Of a stretch of DNA of 64,000 nt, positions 52,334 to 62,048 are shown piece by piece. The DNA comes from Pararge aegeria (lineage: Eukaryota > Arthropoda > Insecta > Lepidoptera > Nymphalidae). The DNA is taken from contig NC_053197.1 in assembly GCF_905163445.1 (NCBI RefSeq), forward strand, positions 4,154,001-4,218,000, in the 5' to 3' direction. Each line of letters begins with the position of its first letter. Position 1 is the stretch's first letter. Position numbers and translations under genes: made by a program. The notes below the pieces were generated by a model that worked only from the letters and a program-made list of their open reading frames with translations, did no database searches and was not told where the DNA came from.

Positions 52334-52690
52334 AGCGGTGATAGCGCATTGGGTAGGAGCTCGACTTCACTTTCGGGAGGCCGAGTTGGAATCCAAGCTC
52401 GCACCTCTAACTTTTCTAAGTTACCTGCGTTTTTAGTAATTAAAATATCACTTGCTAAACGGTGATTCCTTCACCGTTTAAGCAAGTGATATTTTTCATC
52501 TTGAAGAAACCTGCAAGCCTGAGAGTTCTCCATAAAGTTCTCAAGGGCGTGTGGAGTCTACCGATCCGCGCTTGGCCAGCGTGATAGAATACGGCCTAAA
52601 CCCTAAGCATAATGAGAGGAGACCTGTACCCTGTAGTGGGCTGGTCATAGGTTTATGATGATAGTGATGATGATGATGATGATGATGATA
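52334..52690 (+). mobile_element. SINE-B, full length with (GAT)n tail
   Basis: Head AAGCGGTGATAGCGCATTGG, B box in CCGAGTTGGAATCCAAG, body to ACCTGTACCCTGTAGTGGGC and a (GAT)n tail to about 52690. It is the only full copy in + orientation. A 50-base hairpin at 52443-52494 replaces part of the body. Confidence 0.88.
52443..52494. repeat. Hairpin in SINE-B, 23-24 bp arms
   Basis: The left arm 52443-52465 is the reverse complement of 52471-52494, apart from one single-base gap, with the loop TTCCT. Other SINE-B copies continue with AAGGAAAACATCG at this point, so the right arm replaced normal sequence. Confidence 0.92.
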
Positions 52691-52984
52691 TATTTAAAAT
52701 AAATATTTAATGGGTTGATGATAGTTTAATCTTTGTAAAACAAAATATTAGCCTTTTTAAAAAAAAAAAAAAAAGTGGGTATAAACAATCGACTAACTAG
52801 AAACGGATAAAAATTGGTGGTGTCAGCATATCCTCTAAGAAAAGAACGGAAAACCGAATGTGTGGCTGAATATATGCTTTTACAACAAGATGTCGAAGGT
52901 AACATTAGATTTACCTGTACCTACCTAAGTTTGAAGAATGTAGAAAAAATGTATGTTAAAATAATGGAACAGCAAATTTAATAC
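52691..52984. other. Unassigned sequence
   Basis: No supported feature; an A15 run lies at about 52760-52774. Confidence 0.5.
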
Positions 52985-53200
52985 ATCGAGGATGACTTTT
53001 CTAATGACAAGTTTGCTTGGAAGCAAGCTACGCTTCCATCTCACACAAGATAGAACGTTGATTGTTAAATTGTAAAATGATGTTTGAAAAGAGCAACTGC
53101 TGAGTTTCTCGCCGGCTTCTCGGTAGGTAGAATCTGCCTCCCGAACCGAAGGTAGAGACACTACAAACAGACATATTTGACTTGTTTGATTTTTTTTCAT
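52985..53200 (-). repeat. Repeat E, reversed copy
   Basis: TTGCTTGGAAGCAAGC, TCACACAAGATAGAACGTTG, AAGAGCAACTGCTGAGTTTC and TAGAATCTGCCTCCCGAACC are repeat E in reverse. Two reverse-strand frames here are artefacts. Confidence 0.7.
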
Positions 53201-54270
53201 AAACCTTAGTTACTTTACGCTCAGGCTTCCACATTTAAGAATGAGGGATATGGAGTGTAGTCTACACATACACGGATCCTATTGAAAACTGCCCTAAAAT
53301 ATAATAAATAGTTAATAAGCTTTGAAAAGTTTGTTCCATGTTTAAAGTTTAACCATGTTCTTATTATAAAAGCAGCCACCCAGCCTTAACCCAAAGTTCG
53401 CAACATTTTTAAATAGCTTAAGAAACATTTTGCATAGTCTTTGTTGACTTTTCATATTAAGGTTTCATATTTTGTATTGCTTCTAAAGTTTATATTATTT
53501 TTTACTTAGGTTTCGATATGAAGCTATAAAATATACAAACTGCTTAGAAGTTATTAATTGTTTAGATTTTTAAAATATCTACTTTCTTTTCATGCCTTAT
53601 GTGCCGTCATTTTATCATAGAAAGCCTTTTATTTTTTTAAATGAAACAGATCTCCGTCGTAGCTAAACCCACTGACATAATTAAACCAGTCCTTTCTTAG
53701 AAGTCTTTGTCCAGCGAATCTTTTTCCTTCAATTTACCACATAATGATTACTCCCAAATAACTAACATTTTCTTTTTGTTTTTAAACTATTTAAGTTCCT
53801 CGATTTTGTTTTTGTATGTCACTAAATACTTTTGATAGCACACATTAGTGCCAAATCCGTTGTGCACAAATCCCGTAAACTAAATTAAAATAGTGCAATC
53901 ATTTTCACCGAAGGGTCCAACCCTTTTCGTACCATGACACTCTCTTTTTACCTATCTATAAGTATCTTTTAGATACCACCGCGCCACGGATAGGCACGGT
54001 GGTTATGTCGGACTTGTACCGACTAGAAATCCATAGTGTTCAACCAGTCGGCTGGTGGCTTGGCAATAGGCTCGCTTTGACATCCGCGACCTAGCTAGCG
54101 GCGCTTACAGTAGCAGATGCCCCTGGAACTTATTAAAATGGCTCTCAAATCGACGAATAGGAACACAGAGTGCGCCTTCCAATCCTTAAGTTTTCCAGCC
54201 TTAAGTCTTAGGCTGACTTAGGACTGACGATTCCAACCTATCGTTTTATTTGATCGAAAAATCATTATTG
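53201..54270. other. Unassigned sequence
   Basis: About 1 kb without a supported feature; 53970-54030 resembles 38470-38545 weakly. Confidence 0.45.
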
Positions 54271-54286
54271 CCCCCCCCCCCCCCCC
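54271..54286. repeat. C16 homopolymer
   Basis: A 16-base C run; a G16 run occurs at 39396-39411. Confidence 0.9.
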
Positions 54287-54714
54287 TACAGCTATAAATT
54301 ACCTTAGTCTGGGTTTGTAAATTGCACTTGGCCTGTTCCCTATTTCTAAAATATGCATGCACATGCATTCAAAGCAACTTTGATGTAAAAGTTGGATCAA
54401 AGCCAACCTTGCCCGATTGTTATATAATTATTTACAACCTTGGCAATCATTCTTTATCTTGAAACAAACTATTTAAAGGCACATGGGTAAATGACAAACT
54501 CGGTTTTCAAAGTATTTAAAGTTGTCATTTATTCGTGTTTGATGAACTTAATCTATCTACAAGTAAATAAAACTGAAGTGTAATAATAGCATTTTATCCC
54601 CTGAGGGGGTGGATTATCGTATCAATACGATTGGAACTGGAATAGCATCAAGAATTTGGAGGATCAAGGACAGTTTTTTGGTTTGAAGCAAAAGTCGTCA
54701 GCTATTGTTTGACT

Positions 54715-54880
54715 AGAGGTTGGGACTTCCGGTTCCACTCTGGGGGACCTAGTTCGTTTCCTTTCACTATTTGGAGTTATGTGCGTTTGAGGCAATTGAA
54801 TAAATAAATATCAAGTATATAAGTTAAGGAATTCAATATAACTTACTTTAACCGAGACGAAATACATCGCGAGGAAACAT
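54715..54880 (+). repeat. Possible decayed SINE-B
   Basis: TTGGGACTTCCGGTTCCACT, GGAGTTATGTGCGTTTGAGG and GCGAGGAAACATTC resemble parts of SINE-B in order, but the head is missing and divergence is high. Confidence 0.35.
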
Positions 54881-54884
54881 TCAT

Positions 54885-55030
54885 TTTTTATTTATTTATT
54901 TATACTCTTTATTTGAACATAAGTTTAAAAATAAAAAACCAGATAGAAGCAGTATACAAAAAAGTATACAGGGATCGCTACTAGGCCTTACGCTTAGTAG
55001 CGATCCCTGCCAGGCAACCTTAGTATAATG
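54885..55030 (-). repeat. LINE 3' end with extended hairpin
   Basis: TTTATTTATTTATACTCTTT, GCGATCCCTGCCAGGCAACC and an exact 13 bp inverted pair GGGATCGCTACTA (54971-54983) and TAGTAGCGATCCC (54995-55007). Same family as 27285 and 56265. Confidence 0.65.
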
Positions 55031-55071
55031 AATAATATATTCATGCCTGACAGTTCTTCATTTGTTTTTAT

Positions 55072-55298
55072 AGGCTACACACATTGACATCTAGCCCCAA
55101 AGTAAGCGTAGCTTGAGTTATGGGTACTAAGATGACTGATGAATATTTTTATGAATAATAAACATAATATACAGATTAACACCCAGACACTGAAAACATT
55201 TATGTTCATCACACAAAGATGTTCCAGCTGTGGGAATCGAACCCACAGCCATAGACTCAGAAAGCAGGGTCGCTGCCCACTGCGCCAGTCGGCCGTCA
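55072..55298 (-). mobile_element. SINE-A copy
   Basis: CTACACACATTGACATCTAG, AACACCCAGACACTGAAAAC, B box GGGAATCGAACCCACAGCC and CACTGCGCCAGTCGGCCGTC. The tail is slightly truncated. Confidence 0.85.
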
Positions 55299-55811
55299 AA
55301 GAACAAAACGAGTTTTTTTTATTTTCTCCTGTAAGTAAAACTCTTTGTTATAAAGCTGGGATGAATTTTACGATGAATACGCTACATGTCAAAACGGATC
55401 CAAACAGAATTCTCGATCAGTATGAGCGACACGCGAGCGGATTATGTATGCGTAACTAGCTACAACGTTTCGTACACTAGTTACAACGGATATTCTCGTC
55501 ACATTTTGGTTTCAAATTCTGCTCAAGTTACAGTACCCACATTCTATTTTTTGTTATGTATTTACACCTCCAGCGTTATCCTTAGTCTATTAATGCCCTA
55601 ATAGTAGACACAACTCTTCTCTCTTATGGGAAAGAGGGTATACTCTCAGTATAGAGATTTTAACGATTATTAACACAATTTAGGGACCGACGGCTAAACC
55701 TGCTCTTCTTGGCATCCCTAGCGTAATTTTGGACCTACCAATGCGTAAGGTTAAAAAGTGTGTTAAAGCAAAATTAATTTTATACAATTGTTGAATTTCA
55801 TAATCAATAAG
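55299..55811. other. Mostly unassigned sequence
   Basis: Only CCGACGGCTAAACCTGCTCT at 55688-55707 is recognised, a fragment of the SINE at 36326-36550. Confidence 0.45.
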
Positions 55812-55878
55812 TTTGCTTGCAGCCTGCTCCGCCCTATTGTCCCACAAGATAAATTAAATGACAAGTATTAGAACTGTA
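55812..55878 (-). repeat. Repeat E fragment, reversed
   Basis: GCAGCCTGCTCCGCCC, then CCCACAAGATAAATTAAATG, matches one end of reversed repeat E. Confidence 0.45.
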
Positions 55879-56007
55879 GAAGGATAGCGATGAGGCCAAG
55901 AAAAGATGCAAATAAACATACCATACAAATATTTATTTAATAATCTACTTTATAAACTATAACAATATGAACTTATTATTTACAACCTCACATTGCACTC
56001 CCTGACT

Positions 56008-56041
56008 CTATAGAGAACGATCGTTGGATGGTTCTCTATAG
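56008..56041. repeat. Perfect 11 bp hairpin
   Basis: CTATAGAGAAC at 56008-56018 and GTTCTCTATAG at 56031-56041 with a 12-base loop. Confidence 0.8.
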
Positions 56042-56194
56042 ATTGGTAATATCGTTCTCAATCTCCAAATAGGATCCAATCAATTTGATTGGTTCCCGCC
56101 GTTCGTCTCGTTCAAAAATAAAATTAAATTAAAAAAATTAACAAACAATTGGAAATTATAACGCTAGTTAAATTTAAATCCTAACACAAGTTGT

Positions 56195-56262
56195 AAAAAT
56201 TTCTTGCCGGCTTCTTCTAGGTAAGAGTCTGACTATCGAACTAGGCAGAGTCACTATAAACA
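56195..56262 (-). repeat. Repeat E fragment, reversed
   Basis: TTCTTGCCGGCTTCTTCTAG and AGGCAGAGTCACTATAAACA match part of repeat E. It sits next to a LINE 3' end in the same orientation, which suggests repeat E and that LINE may belong together. Confidence 0.5.
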
Positions 56263-56264
56263 GA

Positions 56265-56400
56265 AGAAGAAACTACTTTTTGCACGTATAACAAACAGGA
56301 AAAGAAACAGTAAGGAGTATACAGTACACAATGTAGACATGCAAAGGCGGCCTTATTGCTGCAAGCAATCTTTACAGGCAACCTTGGTAGATAGGACTTA
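56265..56400 (-). repeat. LINE 3' end with covarying hairpin
   Basis: AAAGGCGGCCTTATTGCTGC, AAGCAATCTTTACAGGCAAC and CTTGGTAGATAGGAC match 27390-27440. The hairpin is ATTGC/GCAAT at 56355-56359 and 56365-56369, against ATCGC/GCGAT in the other copies. Confidence 0.6.
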
Positions 56401-57195
56401 CAGTAAGAGAACGGGACAGTGCCAAGAGTGTTGATAGATATACATAAAAACCAAGATGTACAGATACAAATACATACATAATATATAAATAATAAATATA
56501 TAACAAACATAATATAAATAAGTAGATTTTAATACATAATTTAAAAGGAGGAAATATAAATAATCTGCTTCAAATTCCATCAGTCAAGTAGGTCCTTCAG
56601 ACGACTCTTAAATATTGGAAGGGAACTACGAGTACTTCCAAGGACACAGGAAACAGTTGGACTAGACGTTTCAAAAGTGGCATTAAAGTGCAATAAATAC
56701 ATTTATAATTTTCGTTTTCAATTAGGAATTTGCTTTTGTCCACTACCATGCTTTGAAAGGCAAAATAAATAATTGAAATATTTTCATAATCAAAGCATGA
56801 CTGAATGAATTTTTTACTATACGAGCTATAAATTATATTATATTTTTAACTTCCATTTGCCAGTGCAGCGGTTTAGCCGCGGAAAATGGTAGCTAATTTT
56901 ATTGCAGCCTTTAGTTGCAGACACAGCCGTTTATTGAATTAAAACGCAGGGATGAGTCGAATGGTTTCATATAAGCGCCGAGCAGTCTGTTCATACATAT
57001 GATGTCATTTCATGCAGAATTAGAAACGTAGCGGCAACATTGCGGTCTCTATGTCGCATACTATTATTCACGTATTTTATGACTTATGACACATGCAGCT
57101 ACCACCCAATCAATTGTTCCATGCTTTACAACTTTGACCTTTATACCGTATTGCTAAGGAGCAAAATAGCATTATTGTACATACTATAGTTTCTA
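56401..57195. other. Unassigned sequence
   Basis: No supported gene; the tyrosine-rich reverse frames at 56241-56580 come from AT-rich sequence. Confidence 0.5.
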
Positions 57196-57270
57196 GTGAA
57201 GCTTACTGGACAAAACGGGATTAAGGTCGGTCGATGTAAATATTTGGCCGCAATAGAAAGTCGCGTCTAA
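57196..57270 (+). repeat. Minor dispersed repeat, copy 2
   Basis: AAGCTTACTGGACAAAACGG, GATTAAGGTCGGTCGATG and AAATATTTGGCCGC correspond to 35985-36062. Confidence 0.55.
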
Positions 57271-57444
57271 TTTTGGAAGTGGACTGTAAAAATGGAGGTT
57301 TGTGTTTGTTTGTTCTATTGAAAGCGAGCTAGAGGATTATTTCAATTACAGAACAAAGCCATAGTGTAATAAGATGTAAGTGTTTATATTGTTTATGCTT
57401 ACATAAAATAGTTAGAAGTAATGCCATTGCATTTTTCAGCTCAG

Positions 57445-57625
57445 TGGCAGTCGCTATAGCCTAGTAGATTGAGCTTCGGCTTCCCTTTGAAATGAGTTCG
57501 ATCCGCGTCATGCACTTCTACCTTTTCCCAGATATGTGCATTTTTAATTCAAAAATATCACTTGTTTTAACGGCGCAAGAAATCATCGTGAAGGTCCTAC
57601 AATCCCCACTATTCCAGAGTGGTGA
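57445..57625 (+). repeat. SINE-B copy, diverged, 5' part
   Basis: GTCGCTATAGCCTAGTAGAT (A-box region), GAGTTCGATCCGCGTCATGC (B box), AAAAATATCACTTGTTTTAA and AATCATCGTGAAGGTCC are in SINE-B order. Confidence 0.7.
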
Positions 57626-57893
57626 ACTACTTCGCATTATTTTATTTTGTCGGAGGAGTACCTAATATTGCTTGAATAAACTTCAAAACTCGAAAATGTG
57701 AATATGTAAATAATTTTTTCCAGTAGACCTACATTATAAGTACTACAGAAACTTCTGAAACAATTCTGTCGCTTTACACAACTATTTTGAAGGTAGATTA
57801 TACTAAGGAGAAACCGCCAAGCATCCCACTGGTGTCTCAAACAATGCAACCTAAGCAGGTCACAGATTAAATGCACAATAACATCATCAGTGA

Positions 57894-58319
57894 CAACGAG
57901 GCTCCCGATTTCTGAGGTCATCCGGACACGGGGTTTATCTATGGTCACGGATGCGGCCGGCCAAAACCCCAGTTCAACAAACCCAACTGTACAAACGTCA
58001 CCCTAAGTCAAAGCTCATAGGGCTTAAATACGACGTTTTCGCTTTGCCTCTGATGCCATCGAGTCATGAGGTTCAACTCATCGAACTTCAAGCTCACTCC
58101 ACTTCCGCTGACGCTGTTGATGCAAACCTTAAGGTGTTTTGTTTTTGCGATGCATCAAGGTTGTCGTGCAAAGAAGGTTGTAATGCTGTACAAAAACATT
58201 TTTTTCACATGGCACCAATCCAATTGTTCTCTAAACACAAGGCAAAGGTAGACCAATTTCAGGTTCACGGAGCCTCGCAAATAAAGCACGGAGCCTTTTT
58301 AAGTTTGGTTCACTGAACG
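57894..58319 (+). other. Unrecognised open frame, 121 codons from ATG
   Basis: The frame is open from 57894, has an ATG at 57951 and ends at a TGA at 58314-58316. Codon use looks varied rather than AT-driven, and GC is higher than in the flanks. A cysteine cluster CFCDASRLSCKEGC lies near residues 64-77. I recognise no family. It may be a gene or transposon fragment; intron signals were not resolved. Confidence 0.3.
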
Positions 58320-58673
58320 ACAAAATCAAAAGGTATTATAATTTATTTATTACATTACTCTTTTTCTGGGTTCATATATTTATGTACCTATGCATGTGAG
58401 TTTATGTATTGTACCATAACTTCTGAATGCAGGAACTGGTTCGATATGAGTTATCGTTAGAATCCATCATCCCGAGTGTTTTCAAATACGAAAATTCATA
58501 CGGGGTTCGGCAGTCGAGTTTTAATTCATTTAATGACGTACTTCTGTTTTTTTCATAATAATATCTCGCATATTTTTGCTTAGATATGGTATATACTCGT
58601 TGGAATTTATCACCAGTGGGATTTTTGTTATTGTGGGATTTGCAGTAGGTAGATTATAAACTGAGTTTTTGTC

Positions 58674-58745
58674 GACCTCCCTGGCCAAGCGGTGAGCGCT
58701 GTGGTCTTGTAAGTGGGATTTCCCGGATTCGATCCCTGGCCCCTA
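58674..58745 (+). repeat. SINE-C head
   Basis: ACCTCCCTGGCCAAGCGGTG, AGCGCTGTGGTCTTGTAAGT and the B box GGATTCGATCCCTGGCC form a good tRNA-like head. The body does not follow directly. Confidence 0.75.
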
Positions 58746-58999
58746 TTTCTGGCGTCTATCGTGGATCCTTACCACGTTCACAGGGGCGTTCGGACTAAGC
58801 CACTATTAGTCCAAAAGTCCACCATAACTAATCCGAAATATCGAACCGTGTCGAGGTCAGAGTCTTCGAAGGAGGCACCTTCAGGTCGACGTCCTCCCTT
58901 TCCCCCCAAAGTCGTCGAGTCCTGGGGCTCTTCTGATGGCGAACTTTTGCGCCCGCCCCATCTACCCGGTGACGCTGTAACAACCCCTTAGGTGGTCAT
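58746..58999. other. C-rich insert between SINE-C parts
   Basis: About 250 bases much richer in C than the flanks (CTTTCCCCCCAAAGTCGTCG, CGCCCGCCCCATCTACCC). A 92-codon frame ends GELLRPPHLPGDAVTTP, not recognised. It may be a LINE 5' fragment. It is bounded on the right by the duplication of the MITE at 59000. Confidence 0.45.
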
Positions 59000-59145
59000 C
59001 AGTGGCGTGCATTGGCGTTTCTTACCAGGGTATGCATACACCAGGAAAATTGCATAAAACGGCACAAACTCTCCTCCTATTCGAGTTATAATATCAATGT
59101 TAGGGTATGCAGTGATTTTGTGAATGTATGGAGTGCATGCCACTG
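59000..59145. mobile_element. Small hAT-like MITE, 146 bp, perfect 8 bp duplication
   Basis: Ends CAGTGGCGTGCATTGG and GGAGTGCATGCCACTG are inverted repeats. GTGGTCAT at 58992-58999 is repeated exactly at 59146-59153. It is close in length and sequence to the copy at 35182-35325, in the opposite orientation. Confidence 0.92.
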
Positions 59146-59179
59146 GTGGTCATCAGCTACTATCCGTCCGAAAAAGGAA

Positions 59180-59340
59180 AAAGCTACAGAGTCTGATCCC
59201 AGGTGACAATTTGGAAATTTATAATTTCTGAATTTTCTCTGATCTGGTCTGTTAGGCCGTGCCGAACTACCACCCTTCCGTCGAAGTAATTTAGCGTTCC
59301 GGTACGATGTCGCGTAAAAACCGATTAGGAGTGAATAGCG
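59180..59340 (+). repeat. SINE-C body
   Basis: TCTGATCCCAGGTGACAATT, ATTTATAATTTCTGAATTTT, AGCGTTCCGGTACGATGTCG and GATTAGGAGTGAATAG match SINE-C after its head. It may continue the head at 58674, or be a second copy, because a B-box-like GATCCCAGG is present again. Confidence 0.65.
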
Positions 59341-60260
59341 GCCATATCCTTAACGGAATGTAAAACATTCAGCGTGATGGGTTTACGCTCTAAAACCTGG
59401 AGGCCTGTGCCTCGTGAAGTGACATTAATAGGCTGCGGCTGTGATATATAATAGTCATACTTATATATTTGGGCAAGTTCACTGTGTTTAAAATTTACAT
59501 AAATATATTTTCTTGTTTCAAACATTCCTAAATTCACGTAGGGGCTCATATCTTTTCCAAATTTCATTGAAATCAGTTCAGTCATTATAACGTGAAGTAC
59601 CAATCCAAAAACAAACGTTTACATTTCATAATATAGGGAGATGTAAACATTTGTTATCTATGCACCTTACTATCTTAAAAATCCTTTCAAAGTGTCTTAC
59701 AGTTAAAAATAAATACAACCCTTGAGATAAACTAGACGAAAGTAACGCCGCTATCAGTAACGGATGTCGACCTCACAAAAGGGGTATTGTTGGAGCACCG
59801 TGATGTAATGGTTCTGGAAATTATTGTGGACGTGCAGCGAGAATTTATGGCACCCCATATAAAGTGGCCACTGTGTTTGGCTTGTGTCAGATTGTGTATA
59901 ATAATAGCTAGTGTTTTGCGTTGCTTCTAGAGATAAAGACGCGTACTTTGATGTCGATTCCATTGTGTACTAAACGAAACTAATGTCCATTTTCGATATT
60001 CAATCCAACCGTAATCTACAGATTTATTACTTAGCAACATTGTTTTTTTTACAAATAACAACTTTGCTTTGCAAGTTAGGTATCAGACAAGTAGATTGAA
60101 CATAGAAAACGGATGAAAAAGGACAGTTAAAAAAAATCACTAAAAACCGACTTTCGTTGTACAAGGAATAAATATTTTCTATAACATTTTTACGTCGGTG
60201 CCAAGTTTAATGTAGTTAATAGTAGGTAATGGTTGACTGACCAATCAGTGGACGAAATAG
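59341..60260. other. Unassigned sequence
   Basis: No supported feature. Confidence 0.5.
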
Positions 60261-60264
60261 AACT

Positions 60265-60325
60265 TCACAGGGTGTGCAAGGAGCACGTCCTGCAACACAT
60301 TGATGGACACATCCATCAATTTGAG
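60265..60325 (-). repeat. Repeat D fragment, reversed
   Basis: AAGGAGCACGTCCTGCAACA, TGATGGACACATCCATCAAT and TTGAGGCGTG correspond to the middle of reversed repeat D. GATGGACACATCCATC is self-complementary. Confidence 0.5.
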
Positions 60326-60984
60326 GCGTGTCAGTAGAAATAGCAGTTTTGCTTCTTTTTGCGAAAATATGTTCCGCTTGAACTCGGCGACACATGAAAT
60401 TGAAAAGAACTTTTTAAATATTAAAATTTACAACCTCCGTGTTAGGTGGGTAAGAAGGAAAAATATTTTTCCAGCGAAAATTCCCAATTCGTTTGCAGTC
60501 GCTGAAATTATATGGCAAAGAAAAATGTTTCTCTCCATCATTTCGAATATATTGGAAGGAGAAATCTGCAGCTGTTTCCATTTCAACATTAAAGTCTAGG
60601 AAATTTCTGGAATAAAAATATATTGTGTGCCCTCGTTTTCACACAAATTTCTAAACTTAAATATAAATATAAAAATATATTACTCCTTTTTCCACCGAAA
60701 ACTGTGAGAAAAGGATAGCATTCTTTATTCTATGTAAGATATGAGTACATTTGCAGTAATTTCCTTTATTATGTACTAGCGTTTGCTCTGTAGATTTCCG
60801 ATTTCCCGTGAGATTTACAAGTTTTCCTGCAGCAGCCCATGTCAGAGTGTTCATTGACTTGCTTATAAATTGCACTAAAGGACAGAGTTACATGCTTGGA
60901 TACTTTACCATTTTTAATTTAATGGCATTTATATTATCAAATTTTAAGGAAACGGTTAAAAACTGAAGTTTTCTGACATCATCA
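60326..60984. other. Unassigned sequence
   Basis: No supported feature; the 99-codon frame at 60300-60599 is lysine- and isoleucine-rich without a recognised family. Confidence 0.45.
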
Positions 60985-61055
60985 TAATCATAATCAACCC
61001 ATCACGGTTCCACTTCAGGTCAATGCTCTCTTCTTACAATAAGAAGGGTTCAAGC
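60985..61055 (-). repeat. SINE-B 3' fragment
   Basis: TAATCATAATCAACCCATCA, CTCTCTTCTTACAATAAGAA and GGGTTCAAGC match the reversed SINE-B 3' end. Confidence 0.55.
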
Positions 61056-61081
61056 TACATACAGTACACGTAGCAGTCGTG

Positions 61082-61177
61082 TGGTGACGGCAGATCAGAA
61101 TACAGTTGTCACCACACCTTCTCCTCCCGCGGGTGTCGTAAGAGGCGACTATGATAATATAACTGATGACGGGCAGC
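61082..61177 (+). repeat. Dispersed repeat with GTCGTAAGAGGCGACT core
   Basis: GGTGACGGCAGATCAGAATA, GTTGTCACCACACCTTCTCC and GTAAGAGGCGACTATGATAA match 6712-6835. It ends exactly where a MITE begins. Confidence 0.55.
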
Positions 61178-61305
61178 CAGTGGCGTGCATAGAGGGTATG
61201 CACAGGGTATGCAGATGATATAAAATGAAGAAAATCTCCAATACGAGTTATAAAAACTTATATTCTACTTACAATGCCTACTCTCAAGTATTTATAACTC
61301 CTCCT
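61178..61305 (+). mobile_element. Small hAT-like MITE, truncated
   Basis: CAGTGGCGTGCATAGAGGGT, then ATGCACAGGGTATGCAGATG and ATATAAAATGAAGAAAATCT match the left half of the 204 bp copy at 16768. The right end is lost to the neighbouring repeat. Confidence 0.75.
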
Positions 61306-61400
61306 GCGATCATCAATCCGCCTGCCCAGCGTGGTGTTTATGGGCAAACCCTCCCATTGGGAGAGCCTTATAGTCCAGCAGTTGAATGTTCATGATGATG
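61306..61400 (+). repeat. LINE/SINE 3'-end-like fragment
   Basis: AAACCCTCCCATTGGGAGAG, CCTTATAGTCCAGCAGTTGA and ATGATGATGA resemble common lepidopteran LINE 3' ends (x-CCAGCAGTGG-x then ATG triplets). Confidence 0.5.
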
Positions 61401-61404
61401 ACAC

Positions 61405-61650
61405 CAATCTGGCTAAGTAGGGATTGGTATAGTTCACACCTTTTCGAGAACACTATAGTGAACTCGCAGTCATGCTGACTCCTCACTATCGTAATAGCAT
61501 ATCACTTGCTACAACGGTTTCCTTCACAGATACTAAAGCACGATATGTTTATTGCTTCGGTTGAAAACGCATATACGTTGGAGGTGCGGGCTGTTGAACT
61601 CAGTTCCCCCGAATGGGAGACAGAAGCAACCACTAGGCTATCAGTGCTTA
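61405..61650 (-). repeat. SINE-B copy, diverged
   Basis: TCTGGCTAAGTAGGGATTGG, TTTTCGAGAACACTATAGTG, AGCATATCACTTGCTACAAC (inverted internal piece) and ACCACTAGGCTATCAGTGC. The order is mostly reversed SINE-B, but part of the centre appears in forward orientation. Confidence 0.6.
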
Positions 61651-61734
61651 AGTTTCCTATGGAAGTCAATTAACCGAAAAAAAACTTCAATGCGATGAAG
61701 AACAAAACTTAATTTTCTATGATATGTGAGAAGC

Positions 61735-61885
61735 AGAAAAATCTGTTTGGTGTAATTTATAACTTCTGAAATCTTAATAGTCCGCACCAAACAGATCTTC
61801 GGCAATGTAATATCTACACACTTTTTACCCCGACACTGGAGTATCTGCAGGAGATTCTGACTTTGCAATGAATAATTCACTTAAC
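61735..61885 (-). mobile_element. Penelope-like repeat copy 4, reversed
   Basis: CACCAAACAGATCTTCGGCA with ATGTAATATC, then GTATCTGCAGGAGATTCTGA and TTGCAATGAATAATTC are copies 1-3 in reverse. A second, oppositely oriented ATCTGTTTGGTGTAATTTAT at 61740 gives an inverted arrangement again. Confidence 0.6.
61828..61866 (-). ncRNA. Hammerhead-like motif, copy 4, degraded
   Basis: On the reverse strand CTGCAGA replaces CUGANGA. Stem II is ACTCC / GGGGT, fully pairable including one T-G pair and different from the other copies. GAAA has become AAAA. Not expected to be active. Confidence 0.4.
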
Positions 61886-61931
61886 AATTATCCAACATTT
61901 TCAAATTTCAATATCCGATTGCATCATCCGT

Positions 61932-62048
61932 CGCGTAGCGTAGGTACTATGTACGTGTCGGTCTTTTATCTTCAATAGAGTTGTTGTTTGTATCGAAAAA
62001 CAAATTTGCTTCTTTTCATTTTATATTTTTACCATGGTGATTCCTTAT
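61932..62048 (+). repeat. Direct repeat, copy 1
   Basis: GCGTAGCGTAGGTACTATGT, TATCTTCAATAGAGTTGTTG and CATGGTGATTCCTTA recur at 63735-63850 at roughly 85% by eye. The class is unknown. Confidence 0.8.

Noticed and set aside
56241..56580. Tyrosine-rich membrane protein frames on the reverse strand
   Set aside because: They come from TATAA-type AT-rich sequence and a LINE 3' end, with no support for translation.
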